This document shows, piece after piece, positions 27,359 through 35,730 of a stretch of DNA of 64,000 nucleotides. The position numbers and the translations under genes are program-made. The number at the start of each line of letters is the position of its first letter. The stretch's first letter is position 1. Below the pieces are notes generated by a model. It was not told the DNA's origin and ran no database searches. It worked only from the letters and a program-made list of their open reading frames with translations. The DNA is from Streptomyces coelicoflavus. Lineage in GTDB: Bacteria > Actinomycetota > Actinomycetes > Streptomycetales > Streptomycetaceae. The stretch is from assembly GCF_003112555.1 (NCBI RefSeq), contig NZ_BEWB01000002.1:806001-870000 (forward strand), given 5' to 3'.

Positions 27359-28090
27359 ATGAGCGCGGAGTTCGGCGGTCGGAGCGGTCTGCAGGGCAAA
27401 CTCTCCTCGTGGCTGCGCGGACGCCGCCCCAAGGAGGCCGCCGGAGACGGTGGCCGGGAGGATCTGCTGCTCGCCACCGCCGGCGCGGGACTGCCCCTGG
27501 CGCCCGCCGCACACCCCGCCGGATACCGTTGCTCCTGCGACCGCGTGGGCTGTCCCACCCCGGCCCGGCACCCGGTGTCGTTCGCCTGGCAGACGCAGTC
27601 CACCACCGACCGCGCCCAGATCGAGCGCTGGGCCCGGCACCAGCCCGAGGCCAACTTCATCACCGCCACCGGCATGGTGCACGACGTCCTGGACGTACCG
27701 CTCCAGGCCGGGCGGGAGGCGCTGGAGCGGCTGCTCGCCGCCGGTGTCGAGGTCGGTCCGGTCGCCGAGAGCGACGACGGGCGCATGCTGCTGTTCACCC
27801 TCACCCGCGGCACCCCCGAGGACGAGGACGAGTGGTGGCCCTGCGAGCTGGACTGCCACCCCGAGACCATGGACGAGCACCCCGGCCTGCGCTGGCACTG
27901 CCGCGGTTCCTACGTGCTGGTGCCGCCGGCCCGGCTGCCCGGCGAGGACCGCACCGTGCACTGGGTACGCGGCCCCGAGCATCCGCTGCCGGACCCGCTG
28001 ACCGTCCTGGAGACCCTCACCGACGCCTGCGCCCGGCACGTCGGCGAGGAGAGCGACCACCAGGGCGCCGCCTGGCCGCTGCGCCGCTGA
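27359..28090 (+). CDS. Bifunctional primase/polymerase N-terminal-domain-like protein
   Basis: A 243-residue protein resembling the N-terminal prim-pol domain found in actinobacterial genomes. APAAHPAGYRCSCDRVGCPTPARHPVSFAWQTQSTTD carries the typical CxxxxC zinc knuckle and the substrate-entry segment, and NFITATG resembles the NxG motif region. The usual catalytic DxD acidic pair is hard to see (MVHDVLDVP is the best candidate), so it may be a divergent or inactive member. Free-standing chromosomal copies are common in Streptomyces and their role is unknown. AAGGGGA precedes the ATG. Confidence 0.65.
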   Translation: MSAEFGGRSGLQGKLSSWLRGRRPKEAAGDGGREDLLLATAGAGLPLAPAAHPAGYRCSCDRVGCPTPARHPVSFAWQTQSTTDRAQIERWARHQPEANFITATGMVHDVLDVPLQAGREALERLLAAGVEVGPVAESDDGRMLLFTLTRGTPEDEDEWWPCELDCHPETMDEHPGLRWHCRGSYVLVPPARLPGEDRTVHWVRGPEHPLPDPLTVLETLTDACARHVGEESDHQGAAWPLRR

Positions 28091-28153
28091 GAGACCGCCG
28101 CGCCGTGAGGCCGCCGCTGCGCCGCCGAGAGCGCGCGGCGGGCGGGGCGGCGG

Positions 28154-29143
28154 CTACTCGCCCTTCGCCGCCGTCAGGCCCTGGACGCGGCCGAGTACCG
28201 ACACCGGCCCGTCCGCCGGGTCGAGCGCCACTTCGTTGGAGACGAACTCCATCGTCAGCGACTGCTTGATCTCGCCGTCCGTCAGCGCCAGCACGTCCTT
28301 GTTCGGCGTCGGCACCGAGGCGCCCCGCGCGGCGGTCTGCTTCTCGAAGTGCCGGGTGGTGAAGAACACCAGCGCCCCGCCGTCCTTCGTCCGCAGCGCC
28401 AGCGGCGCGTAGTCGCCGTTCGTCAGCGGCTCGTCGATGTACTGCGTGGCCAGGCCGGGGCGGGTCGACCGCTTCTCGCGCAACGCCCGCCAGGAACTGG
28501 TGTGCGTCCCGTCCGCGAAGGTCTTGCCGCCGTCCTGCAGATACGTCGTGTAGTCCTTGCTCAGCTCGCCCGGCGGAATGCTCACGTCCGCCGCGTTCGC
28601 GGGAACCGCCTCCGCCCAGCCGTCCGCGTCGGTCTTGAACTCGGGCACCTTGCCGGGGGCGACCAGGGTCAGGTACGCCGCCTCCCAGGTGTCCTTCAGA
28701 CCGTCCCGGGTGAACACCAGCAACCAGCGCGCGTCGCCGCCCTTGTTGGCCTTGGTGTCCGCGACGAACCAGCGCGGCCAGCCCGCCTTCGCCGGGATGG
28801 TGAACTTCGCGTCGGTCAGCTCCAGCGGCGTGTGCGTCGGATTGCCGTCCGGATGGTTGGCCGCCCCCGCCTCCAGCCGTGCCGAGTCGATCGCCGCGAG
28901 GGCTCCCGTCGTGCGGTCGGCGTCCAGCTCGGCGTCGTACGCCTTGTCCGCCTCGTTGTACGCGGTGGTGAACTGCTCCAGCGCCTTCGCGGCCTCGGCC
29001 CGGGTGGCCGAGGGGAGCACCTCGCGCTCGCCGTGCACCACCACGCATCCGCTCGCCGCCAACGACAACGCGGTCGCCGAGGCGGATATGAGCGCGCACT
29101 TCTCAAGCCTGCGGGGCCTTCGAGGGCCGCGATCCTGGCTCAT
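28154..29143 (-). CDS. Lipoprotein of unknown function at the end of the efe operon
   Basis: A 329-residue lipoprotein. The signal peptide ends SLAASGC (lipidated Cys 33). The mature part is hydrophilic with Trp-rich segments (WPRWFVADT, ARWLLVFTRD) and no enzymatic motif that I recognise; it resembles a family of Streptomyces lipoproteins annotated only as domains of unknown function. Its start overlaps the efeU 3' end by 41 bp on the same strand, so it is co-transcribed with efeOBU. An accessory role in iron capture at the cell surface is possible but unproven. Confidence 0.7.
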   Translation of the reverse strand: MSQDRGPRRPRRLEKCALISASATALSLAASGCVVVHGEREVLPSATRAEAAKALEQFTTAYNEADKAYDAELDADRTTGALAAIDSARLEAGAANHPDGNPTHTPLELTDAKFTIPAKAGWPRWFVADTKANKGGDARWLLVFTRDGLKDTWEAAYLTLVAPGKVPEFKTDADGWAEAVPANAADVSIPPGELSKDYTTYLQDGGKTFADGTHTSSWRALREKRSTRPGLATQYIDEPLTNGDYAPLALRTKDGGALVFFTTRHFEKQTAARGASVPTPNKDVLALTDGEIKQSLTMEFVSNEVALDPADGPVSVLGRVQGLTAAKGE

Positions 29144-29975
29144 CAGGTTCCTTCACCTTCCCCTTCCCGGAGGCGAACCCTACCGGGGCGAGGAAGAGCG
29201 CGAGTGTCGGGACCAGGTACAGCAGCCACACCGTGACCTGGAGGACGGTCGGATCGGGCTGGAAGTTGAACACGCCCTTGAGCAGGGTGCCGTACCAGCT
29301 CGACGGATCGACCGTGTTGCTGATGTCGAAGGCCAGGTTCGTCAGCCCCGGCACCAGGTCCGCCTCCTGGAGGTCGTGCACCCCGTACGCCAGGACGCCC
29401 GCCGCCACGACGACCAGCATGCCGCCGGTCCAGGTGAAGAACCTGGCGAGGTTGATGCGCAGCGCGCCCCGGTAGAACAGCCAGCCGAGCAGCACCGCCG
29501 TGGCCAGTCCCAGGGCCACGCCGATCAGCGGGCGCGGGGTGCCGTCGCTCGCCGCGTGCACCGACGCCCACACGAACAGCGCCGTCTCCAGACCCTCCCG
29601 GCCGACCGCCAGGAACGCGGTGGCCACCAGCGCGCCGGTGCCCATCGCGAGGGCCGCGTCCAGCCTGCCGTGCAGCTCCGCCTTCAGGTGCCGGGCGGTG
29701 CGGCGCATCCAGAAGACCATCCACGTCACCAGGACCACGGCCAGGATGGACAGCGAACCGCCCAGCGCCTCCTGCGCCTTGAACGTCAGCTCCTGCGAGC
29801 CGAACTCCAGCGCGCAGCCGAAGCCGAACGCGATGGCGACGGCGACGGCGATGCCCGCCCAGATGGGCTTCAGGGCGTCCCGGCGGCCCGTCTTGACCAG
29901 ATAGGCGATCAGGATGCAGACGACGAGGGAGGCCTCCAGGCCCTCGCGCAGTCCGATCAGGTAGTTGGAGAACAC
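29103..29975 (-). CDS. efeU: Iron permease EfeU (FTR1 family)
   Basis: A 290-residue membrane protein with seven predicted helices. Both FTR1 iron-binding motifs are present: REGLE at residues 10-14 and again in GREGLETALFVW. The GTG at 29973-29975 is supported by AAGGAGG and by the typical beginning MFSNYLIGLREGLE. It carries ferric iron across the membrane as part of EfeUOB. Only 2 bp separate it from the efeB stop. Because longer frames reach far upstream inside efeB, the ribosome site decides the start. Confidence 0.92.
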   Translation of the reverse strand: MFSNYLIGLREGLEASLVVCILIAYLVKTGRRDALKPIWAGIAVAVAIAFGFGCALEFGSQELTFKAQEALGGSLSILAVVLVTWMVFWMRRTARHLKAELHGRLDAALAMGTGALVATAFLAVGREGLETALFVWASVHAASDGTPRPLIGVALGLATAVLLGWLFYRGALRINLARFFTWTGGMLVVVAAGVLAYGVHDLQEADLVPGLTNLAFDISNTVDPSSWYGTLLKGVFNFQPDPTVLQVTVWLLYLVPTLALFLAPVGFASGKGKVKEPDEPGSRPSKAPQA

Positions 29976-29977
29976 GG

Positions 29978-31252
29978 TTACGCCTCCTTGCCGAACAGCG
30001 TGCTGCCCCACCAGTCGTCCGCGTCGCGGACCCCGGGCGGCACGGCGAAGACCGCCGAACCCACGTGCTGGATGTACTCGTTGAGCGCGTCCGTCGCCAG
30101 ATTGCGCTGCACGGGGATGAAGCCCTCGCGCACGTCGCGCTGGTAGGCGAGGAAGAACAGACCGGCGTCCAGGCGGCCCAGACCGTCCGTACCGTCGGTG
30201 AAGGAGTAGCCGCGGCGCAGCAGCGTCGCGCCGCCGTTGGAGTCGGGGTGCGCGAGCCGGACGTGCGCGTCGGGCTTCATCGCCTTCAGGAACGGCTCGT
30301 CGCGTTCCTTCGCCCTGCCGACCGGGGCGCCCTCGCCCTTGTCGCGGCCGAACACGTCCTCCTGCTCCTGGAGGGAGGTACGGTCCCAGGTCTCGATGTG
30401 CATGCGGATGCGGCGGGCGACGAGGTAGGAGCCGCCCGCCATCCAGTCCGAGCCGTCCTTCGCGGCGGCCCAGACGAACTTCTCCAGCCGGTCCCGCTCC
30501 GTGCCCGCGATGTTGCGGGTGCCGTCCTTGAAGCCGAGCAGGTTGCGCGGCGTCTGCTCGTCGGGCGTCGTGGACGAGGTCTTGCCGAAGCCGAGCTGCG
30601 ACCAGCGCACGACGACCTTGCCGAAGCCGATGCGGGCGAGGTTGCGGATCGCGTGCACCGCGACCTGCGGGTCGTCCGCGCAGGCCTGGACGCACAGGTC
30701 GCCGCCGCTGCGGGCCCTGTCGAGGTTGTCGCCGGGGAACTTCGGCAGGTCGGCCAGGGCCTCGGGGCGCCGGTCGGCGAGGCCGAACTTCGCGAAGAGG
30801 GAGGGGCCGAAGCCGATGGTGAGGGTCAGCCGGGAGGGCTTGAGGCCCAGCGCCTCACCGGTGTCGTCCGGCGGGGCCTCGGGCAGCCCGCCGTAGGCGC
30901 CCTCGCCCACCGCGTGCCCTGCGGTCATCGCGCGGGCCGCCGCCGTCCACTCCTTGAGCAGCGCGACGAACGCGGCCCGGTCCTCCGTCGTCACGTCGAA
31001 CGCCGCGAAGTGCAGCCGGTCCTGCACCGGTGTGGCGATGCCCGCCTGGTGCGCGCCGTGGAAGGGGACGGCGGCGCCCGCGTCGGCACCGGCCGGGTCC
31101 GCGTCGTCGCCGGTGCGGTCCATCGCGACCGCCCCGCCGGCCGCCGCGGCGGCGCCGAGCGCGAGGCCCGCGCCGCCCCAGCCGATCAGCGCCCGCCGGG
31201 AGGGGGCGGGACCCTTATCGGGGGCGGGGCCGGGGGGCTCGGTGTCCGTCAT
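29978..31252 (-). CDS. efeB: EfeB, Tat-exported Dyp-type heme peroxidase
   Basis: A 424-residue protein. Twin-arginine signal SRRALIGWGGAGLALG lies at about residues 18-33. The Dyp-peroxidase domain contains GFKDGTRN, with the distal Asp of the GxxDG motif, and the proximal heme His probably in RMHIETWDR. EfeB oxidises ferrous iron, or takes part in heme handling, outside the membrane for delivery through EfeU. GGGGAG precedes the ATG at 31252. It is encoded between efeO and efeU, the usual actinobacterial order. Confidence 0.92.
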   Translation of the reverse strand: MTDTEPPGPAPDKGPAPSRRALIGWGGAGLALGAAAAAGGAVAMDRTGDDADPAGADAGAAVPFHGAHQAGIATPVQDRLHFAAFDVTTEDRAAFVALLKEWTAAARAMTAGHAVGEGAYGGLPEAPPDDTGEALGLKPSRLTLTIGFGPSLFAKFGLADRRPEALADLPKFPGDNLDRARSGGDLCVQACADDPQVAVHAIRNLARIGFGKVVVRWSQLGFGKTSSTTPDEQTPRNLLGFKDGTRNIAGTERDRLEKFVWAAAKDGSDWMAGGSYLVARRIRMHIETWDRTSLQEQEDVFGRDKGEGAPVGRAKERDEPFLKAMKPDAHVRLAHPDSNGGATLLRRGYSFTDGTDGLGRLDAGLFFLAYQRDVREGFIPVQRNLATDALNEYIQHVGSAVFAVPPGVRDADDWWGSTLFGKEA

Positions 31253-31268
31253 CGTCGTCTCCCCGCGC

Positions 31269-32423
31269 CTACTTGGTGACCACGGCCGCGGCGAGCTTGG
31301 ACAGCGGCTCCGCCAGCGCGTTGACCGCGTCCGACAGCTCCTTGCGGTCCGCCTTGCCGACCTTGTCGTAGGAGGTGAACTCGTACGAGGCGGTGCTCGG
31401 GCGGTACCGGTCGAGCAGCTTGTTCAGCGCCCCGAACTGGCGGTCCAGCTCCTTCGTCAGCGCCGCGTCGTTCTCCTTCGCGACCGGCTTCAGCAGCTCG
31501 TACGACTTCTGCGCGCCCTCCACGTTGGCCTTGAAGTCGACCAGGTCGGTGTGCGAGTAGCGCTCCTCCTCGCCGGTGACCTTGCCGGTGGCGACCTCGT
31601 CGAGGAGCTCCTTGGCGCCGTTGGCCATGGAGGTGGGGGTGATGTCCGCCTTGCCGACCCGGTTCTGCCAGTCCTTCAGGTCGGTGACCAGCGTGGCGGC
31701 CAGCTCCTTCTCCCGGTCGCCGATCTGGCCGTCCTGCCACAGCGCCTTCTCCAGGCGGTGCCAGCCGGTCCAGTCGGTCGCCGGGTCCTGGCCCTCCTCG
31801 AGACCGTCCTCGCGGACGTCGACCTTCGGGTCGATGTCGCCGAAGGACTCCGCGACCGGCTCGGTGCGCTCCCAGCCGATGCGGGAGGGGGCGTACGCCT
31901 TCTTCGCGGCCTCCAGGTCACCGGCCTCGACGGCCTTCGCGAACGCCTCGGCCTTCGGCAGGGTCTCGTCGGCCTGCGCCTGCACGTACTGGCGGTAGGC
32001 GGCCACGGCCTCGTCCAGGCGCGGGTCGCGCTCGGCCGCCTTGCCGCCGGTGGCCTTCACGTCCTGGCGGATGCCCTTGCCCTTCATGCCGGGCTTGCAC
32101 GCGATCCGGTAGTCGCCGGCCTTCACCTCGGCGGTGACCCGCTGCTTGGTGCCGGGGCCGATGTTCTCCCGCTCGGTGACCACCCGGTCGTCGGGGAAGA
32201 GGAGGTAGACCTCGGTGACCTTGGAGCCCTTGTTCTCGATGGCGAGTTCGACGTGCCCGGCCGGGAACTCCTTCTTCGACACCTCGCACTTGTCGTCCGT
32301 CGCCGTCACCGCGACGACGTGCTCGCCGTCCTCGGCGCCGCTCTTCTCCGTGCAGCCCGTGACTGCTGCCAGGGCCGCGGCGGTTGCGACGGCGGTGACG
32401 GCGGTGAGTCTGGCGGCTCGCAT
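31269..32423 (-). CDS. efeO: EfeO, iron-binding lipoprotein (cupredoxin plus M75 peptidase-like domain)
   Basis: A 384-residue lipoprotein with signal ending AAVTGC (Cys about 23). An N-terminal cupredoxin-like domain (HVVAVTATDDKCEVSKKEFPAGHVELAIENKG) is followed by an imelysin/M75-like all-helical domain (about 150-384) that includes RIGWERTEP and the metal-site region around residues 170-230. It collects iron for the EfeB/EfeU complex. The ATG at 32423 gives a proper signal peptide, unlike the longer in-frame extension to 32543. First gene of the operon, with an iron box about 50 bp upstream. Confidence 0.92.
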   Translation of the reverse strand: MRAARLTAVTAVATAAALAAVTGCTEKSGAEDGEHVVAVTATDDKCEVSKKEFPAGHVELAIENKGSKVTEVYLLFPDDRVVTERENIGPGTKQRVTAEVKAGDYRIACKPGMKGKGIRQDVKATGGKAAERDPRLDEAVAAYRQYVQAQADETLPKAEAFAKAVEAGDLEAAKKAYAPSRIGWERTEPVAESFGDIDPKVDVREDGLEEGQDPATDWTGWHRLEKALWQDGQIGDREKELAATLVTDLKDWQNRVGKADITPTSMANGAKELLDEVATGKVTGEEERYSHTDLVDFKANVEGAQKSYELLKPVAKENDAALTKELDRQFGALNKLLDRYRPSTASYEFTSYDKVGKADRKELSDAVNALAEPLSKLAAAVVTK

Positions 32424-32471
32424 GCGGGGCTCCAAGGGTGGCCGAAAGTGCGCGTGACGGGCCTCACAGGG

Positions 32472-32490
32472 AAGGTGAGGCTGGCCTAAC
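32472..32490 (-). promoter_or_regulatory. Iron box upstream of efeO
   Basis: Read on the minus strand, TTAGGCCAGCCTCACCTTC matches the DmdR1/IdeR consensus TTAGGTTAGGCTCACCTAA at 14 of 19 positions. Further TTAGG half-units precede it (to about 32510), and a TATGTT -10 candidate is embedded. Predicts repression by iron-loaded DmdR1. Confidence 0.7.
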
Positions 32491-32666
32491 ATACCTAAGG
32501 ATTTCCTAAGTAAAACCCGTCGATACGGTGATCCGAATCTCATGGACGGTGTATGAGCACGGGCCGGTCACGGTGGCTCAATGACGTGCCCATAGGGAGG
32601 TCAAAAGGGCGTCAAAGACGAGCGTCGGCGGCGCCCGGCGGGTGGCGGAGCGGGGGGGGGAGCGCG

Positions 32667-33512
32667 TCACGGTGCGCGGCGCGGGAGGACGAGAAGCGCC
32701 CCGGTGCGCGGGTGCGGGAACACCTCCACCGGCTGGTCGTAGACCTCCGACAGCAGCCCCTCGGCGAACACCTCGGCCGGGGGACCGTCGGTCGCGATCC
32801 CGCCCGAGCGCAGGATCGCCACCCGGTCCGCGTACGCCGCCCCCAGCGCGAGGTCGTGCAGGACGACGACCACCGCGTCCCCGGCCCGCGCCCGTTCCCG
32901 GCACAGCCGCAGCACGAGTTCCTGGTGCCTGAGGTCCAGGGCCGCGGTCGGCTCGTCCAGCAGCAGCAGGGGAGCGCGCTGCGCGAGGACGCGGGCGAGG
33001 GCCACCCGGGCCCGCTCTCCGCCGCTGAGCGCCGAGAACGGGCGCCCGGCGAACCCGGTCACCTCCGTGCGCGCCATCGCCTCGGCCACCGCCGCGTCGT
33101 CCTCCCCCTCCCGGTCACCGCCCGCCCAGGGCGCCCGGCCCATCCGGACCACCTCCTCCACCGCGAACGGGAAGGACAGCGACGCCGCCTGGGGCAGCAC
33201 CGCCCGGCGCAGCGCGAGTTCGGGCGCCGACCAGTGCGACACCGGGCGGCCGTGGACGCGTACGACGCCCCCGGCGGCCGGGACGTCGGCGGCCAGCGCG
33301 CCCAGCAGGGTGGACTTGCCCGCCCCGTTGGGGCCGACCAGGGCCAGCAGCTCGCCCGCGCGGACCCGCACGTCCACGCCGTCGAGGACCGGCCGCCCGC
33401 CGAGGTGCACGCGCACTCCCTCGGCCTCGGCGAGGACGTCGCCCGGCGCGGCCGGGGGCGGCGGCACCGGACGGGACGACGGCATGAACCGCGTCAGTTT
33501 CAGCCCTGTCAT
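32667..33512 (-). CDS. hmuV: Heme ABC transporter ATPase HmuV
   Basis: A 281-residue ATPase of the FecE/HmuV type. Walker A GPNGAGKST is at about residues 60-68, the signature is LSGGERARVALARVLAQ, and Walker B is LLLLDEPTAALD. FPFAVEEVVRMGRAPW is characteristic of siderophore/heme importers. ATG at 33512 overlaps the hmuU stop (ATGA). Third gene of hmuTUV. A 240-bp space with no gene separates its stop from the efeO promoter. Confidence 0.9.
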   Translation of the reverse strand: MTGLKLTRFMPSSRPVPPPPAAPGDVLAEAEGVRVHLGGRPVLDGVDVRVRAGELLALVGPNGAGKSTLLGALAADVPAAGGVVRVHGRPVSHWSAPELALRRAVLPQAASLSFPFAVEEVVRMGRAPWAGGDREGEDDAAVAEAMARTEVTGFAGRPFSALSGGERARVALARVLAQRAPLLLLDEPTAALDLRHQELVLRLCRERARAGDAVVVVLHDLALGAAYADRVAILRSGGIATDGPPAEVFAEGLLSEVYDQPVEVFPHPRTGALLVLPRRAP

Positions 33513-34600
33513 GCCCAGCCTCCCTGCCTGCGCCGGGTGCGGCGCAGCAGCCAGAAGAAGAACGGGCTGCCCAGCAGCGCCGTCAGTACGCCCAGCGGCA
33601 GTTCGGCCGGCTCCGCGACCGTGCGGGCCGCCAGGTCGGCCGCGAGCAGCACCAGCGCGCCCAGCAGCGCGCTGCCCGGGACCAGGAACCGGTGCCCGGG
33701 ACCCGCCGCCATCCGCAGCAGATGCGGGACGACGAGCCCGACGAAGCCGATGACACCGGCCACGCTCACCGCCGCCGCCGTCAGCAGCGCGATCACCAGC
33801 ACCAGCACGATCCGCAGCCGCTCCACGTCCACGCCCAGGTGCCGGGCCGGACGTTCACCGAGCGCGAGCAGGTCGAGCCGGCGCGCGTACAGCGGGGCGA
33901 GCCCGAGTCCGAGCGCCGCGCACGGCAGGACCGCCAGCACCTTCGGCCAGGTCGCCTGGGCGAGCGAACCCAGCTGCCAGAAGGTGATCTGGTTGACCGC
34001 CGCCGTGTCCGCGAAGAACAGGAACAGCCCGATCAGCGCCCCCGCGAAGGCGTTCACCGCGATGCCCGTCAGGATCAGCGTGACGACCTCCGTGCGGCCG
34101 CCCGAGCGGGACATCGCGTACACCACCAGGACCGTCACGAGTCCGGAGGCGAAGGCGAAGACGGACACCGTCCAGGTACCGAGGAAGTTCAGGCCGAACG
34201 CGATGGCGCCGACCGCGCCGACCGCCGCGCCGGAGGAGACGCCGATGACGCCCGGCTCGGCCAGCGGATTGCCGAACACGCCCTGCATCAGCGCGCCCGC
34301 GCAGCCCAGCGAGGCGCCGACGAGGAGGGCGAGCACGATCCTGGGAAAGCGCACGTTCCACAGCACCGACTCGGCCACCCGGTCCAGTTCCGTGCCGCCG
34401 AGCCCGGTCCGGTGCAGCAGCGAGCCGAGCACGTCGCCGACCGGGATCGGATAGGCACCGGTGCCGGCCGCGACCGGGACGAGGACCAGGAGTCCGGCGG
34501 CGACGGCCGCGGTCAGCAGCCAGGCGGTGGTGCGCCGGGCGCGGGGCGCGGCCGGGTCCGCGGGCGTCCGGGGAGTGGCGGGCTTGTCCAGTACGGTCAC
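33509..34600 (-). CDS. hmuU: Heme ABC transporter permease HmuU (FecCD family)
   Basis: A 363-residue permease with about ten membrane segments. GCAGALMQGVFGNPLAEPGVIGVSSGAAVGA is the FecCD family signature in the first half, and GFVGLVVPHLLRMAAGPGHRFLVP is the cytoplasmic coupling region. GTG at 34598-34600 overlaps the hmuT stop (GTGA), which decides the start. Works with HmuT and HmuV to import heme. Confidence 0.92.
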   Translation of the reverse strand: MTVLDKPATPRTPADPAAPRARRTTAWLLTAAVAAGLLVLVPVAAGTGAYPIPVGDVLGSLLHRTGLGGTELDRVAESVLWNVRFPRIVLALLVGASLGCAGALMQGVFGNPLAEPGVIGVSSGAAVGAVGAIAFGLNFLGTWTVSVFAFASGLVTVLVVYAMSRSGGRTEVVTLILTGIAVNAFAGALIGLFLFFADTAAVNQITFWQLGSLAQATWPKVLAVLPCAALGLGLAPLYARRLDLLALGERPARHLGVDVERLRIVLVLVIALLTAAAVSVAGVIGFVGLVVPHLLRMAAGPGHRFLVPGSALLGALVLLAADLAARTVAEPAELPLGVLTALLGSPFFFWLLRRTRRRQGGWA

Positions 34601-35628
34601 TCGGCGCCGTCCTCGCCGTACAGCTGTGCCACGACCGACTCGAGCACCTGGTCGGTGCGCGGGCCGTAGTTGAGGAGTACGCCGTCCTCGACGGAGACGA
34701 CGCGGCGGTCCATCCCGGCCGGGGTCTGGGCGATGCCGGGGATCTTCACCAGCCCGTCGACGCCGCCGACGGATTCGAGGCCCTTGCTCATCACGAGGAT
34801 CGCGTCCGGCGCGGCCTTGACCAGGGCCTCGCTGGTGATGGCGGTGAAGTCCTTGTCCAGGCCGGAGGCGGCCCCGGCGTCCACCGCCCCGGCCGCCTCG
34901 ATCAGCGAACCGGCCCCGGAGTCCGCGCCGCCGATCAGGTAGACGGAGGCCGAGCCGCGCAGGTACAGGAAGGCGACGCGGGGCTTGTCCCCGTGCGGAA
35001 CGTCCCCCCGCACGGCCGCGATCCGCTGCTCGGAGCGCCGGGTCAGCTCCTTCCCGGCCGACGGTACGCCGAGCGCGTCGGCGACGGCCTCGATGCGCGG
35101 GCCCACGTCGTCCAGCCCCTTCGCCGCCTCGACGAAGAGCACCGGGACCCCGGCGGCGCGGATCTGGCCCACCGCCTCCTCGGGGCCCGTGGTGGTCTCG
35201 GCGATCACCAGGTCGGGCTTCAGGGCCAGCACACTCTCGGCGGAGACGTCGTGACCCCGGGTCACCACGGGGAGCCCGGCCGCCTGTTCGAAGGTGGCGG
35301 TGACGTCGCGGGCGACGACCCGGTCGCCGAGTCCGAGGGTGAAGACGATCTCGCTGAGGCTGCCGGAGAGAGGGACGATCCGCCCGGCCCGTTCGACCGT
35401 CACCCGCTCGCCGTCGGCGGAGCGGACGGTCACCGGGAGCCGCGGTTCGGTGCTCTTCGCGAGCGGCTCGACCCGGTTCGCGACGGGCTCCCCCGCGGGG
35501 GCGGCCCGCGAGTTGCCGCCGTCGCCGCCGGACGCGGCCTCGGAGGAGCCTCCGCATCCGGTCGCGGTCAGGGTGAGGGCGAGCACGGACAGCAGTGCTC
35601 CCGCCAGTCGGTTGCGCAAGCGTCGCAC
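34597..35628 (-). CDS. hmuT: Heme-binding lipoprotein HmuT
   Basis: About 343 residues. The GTG at 35626-35628 is preferred because AGGACGGGACC lies just upstream and it leaves a compact lipoprotein signal ending TATGC. An in-frame ATG at 35661 is the alternative and would put the start only 16 nt from the iron box. The mature protein is a class III (helical-backbone) binding protein: RIVPLSGSLSEIVFTLGLGDRVVARD and LALKPDLVIAE are family motifs, and YGPRTDQVLESV lies near the end. Delivers heme to HmuUV. Divergent from the HtaA genes. Confidence 0.88.
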   Translation of the reverse strand: MRRLRNRLAGALLSVLALTLTATGCGGSSEAASGGDGGNSRAAPAGEPVANRVEPLAKSTEPRLPVTVRSADGERVTVERAGRIVPLSGSLSEIVFTLGLGDRVVARDVTATFEQAAGLPVVTRGHDVSAESVLALKPDLVIAETTTGPEEAVGQIRAAGVPVLFVEAAKGLDDVGPRIEAVADALGVPSAGKELTRRSEQRIAAVRGDVPHGDKPRVAFLYLRGSASVYLIGGADSGAGSLIEAAGAVDAGAASGLDKDFTAITSEALVKAAPDAILVMSKGLESVGGVDGLVKIPGIAQTPAGMDRRVVSVEDGVLLNYGPRTDQVLESVVAQLYGEDGAE

Positions 35629-35676
35629 GGTTCCGTCCCGTCCTTTCGGCGACTGCCCCATCGGGCTCGATAGAGC

Positions 35677-35695
35677 TTAGGTTAGCCTTACCTTG
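35677..35695. promoter_or_regulatory. Iron box between hmuT and the htaA genes
   Basis: TTAGGTTAGCCTTACCTTG matches the DmdR1/IdeR consensus at 15 of 19 positions. It sits midway in a 69-102 bp divergent promoter region, so one site can control heme capture (htaA) and heme import (hmuTUV) together. Confidence 0.8.
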
Positions 35696-35730
35696 CTTCG
35701 CTACCGGCCCCCCGATCCGGAGGACTTCGC

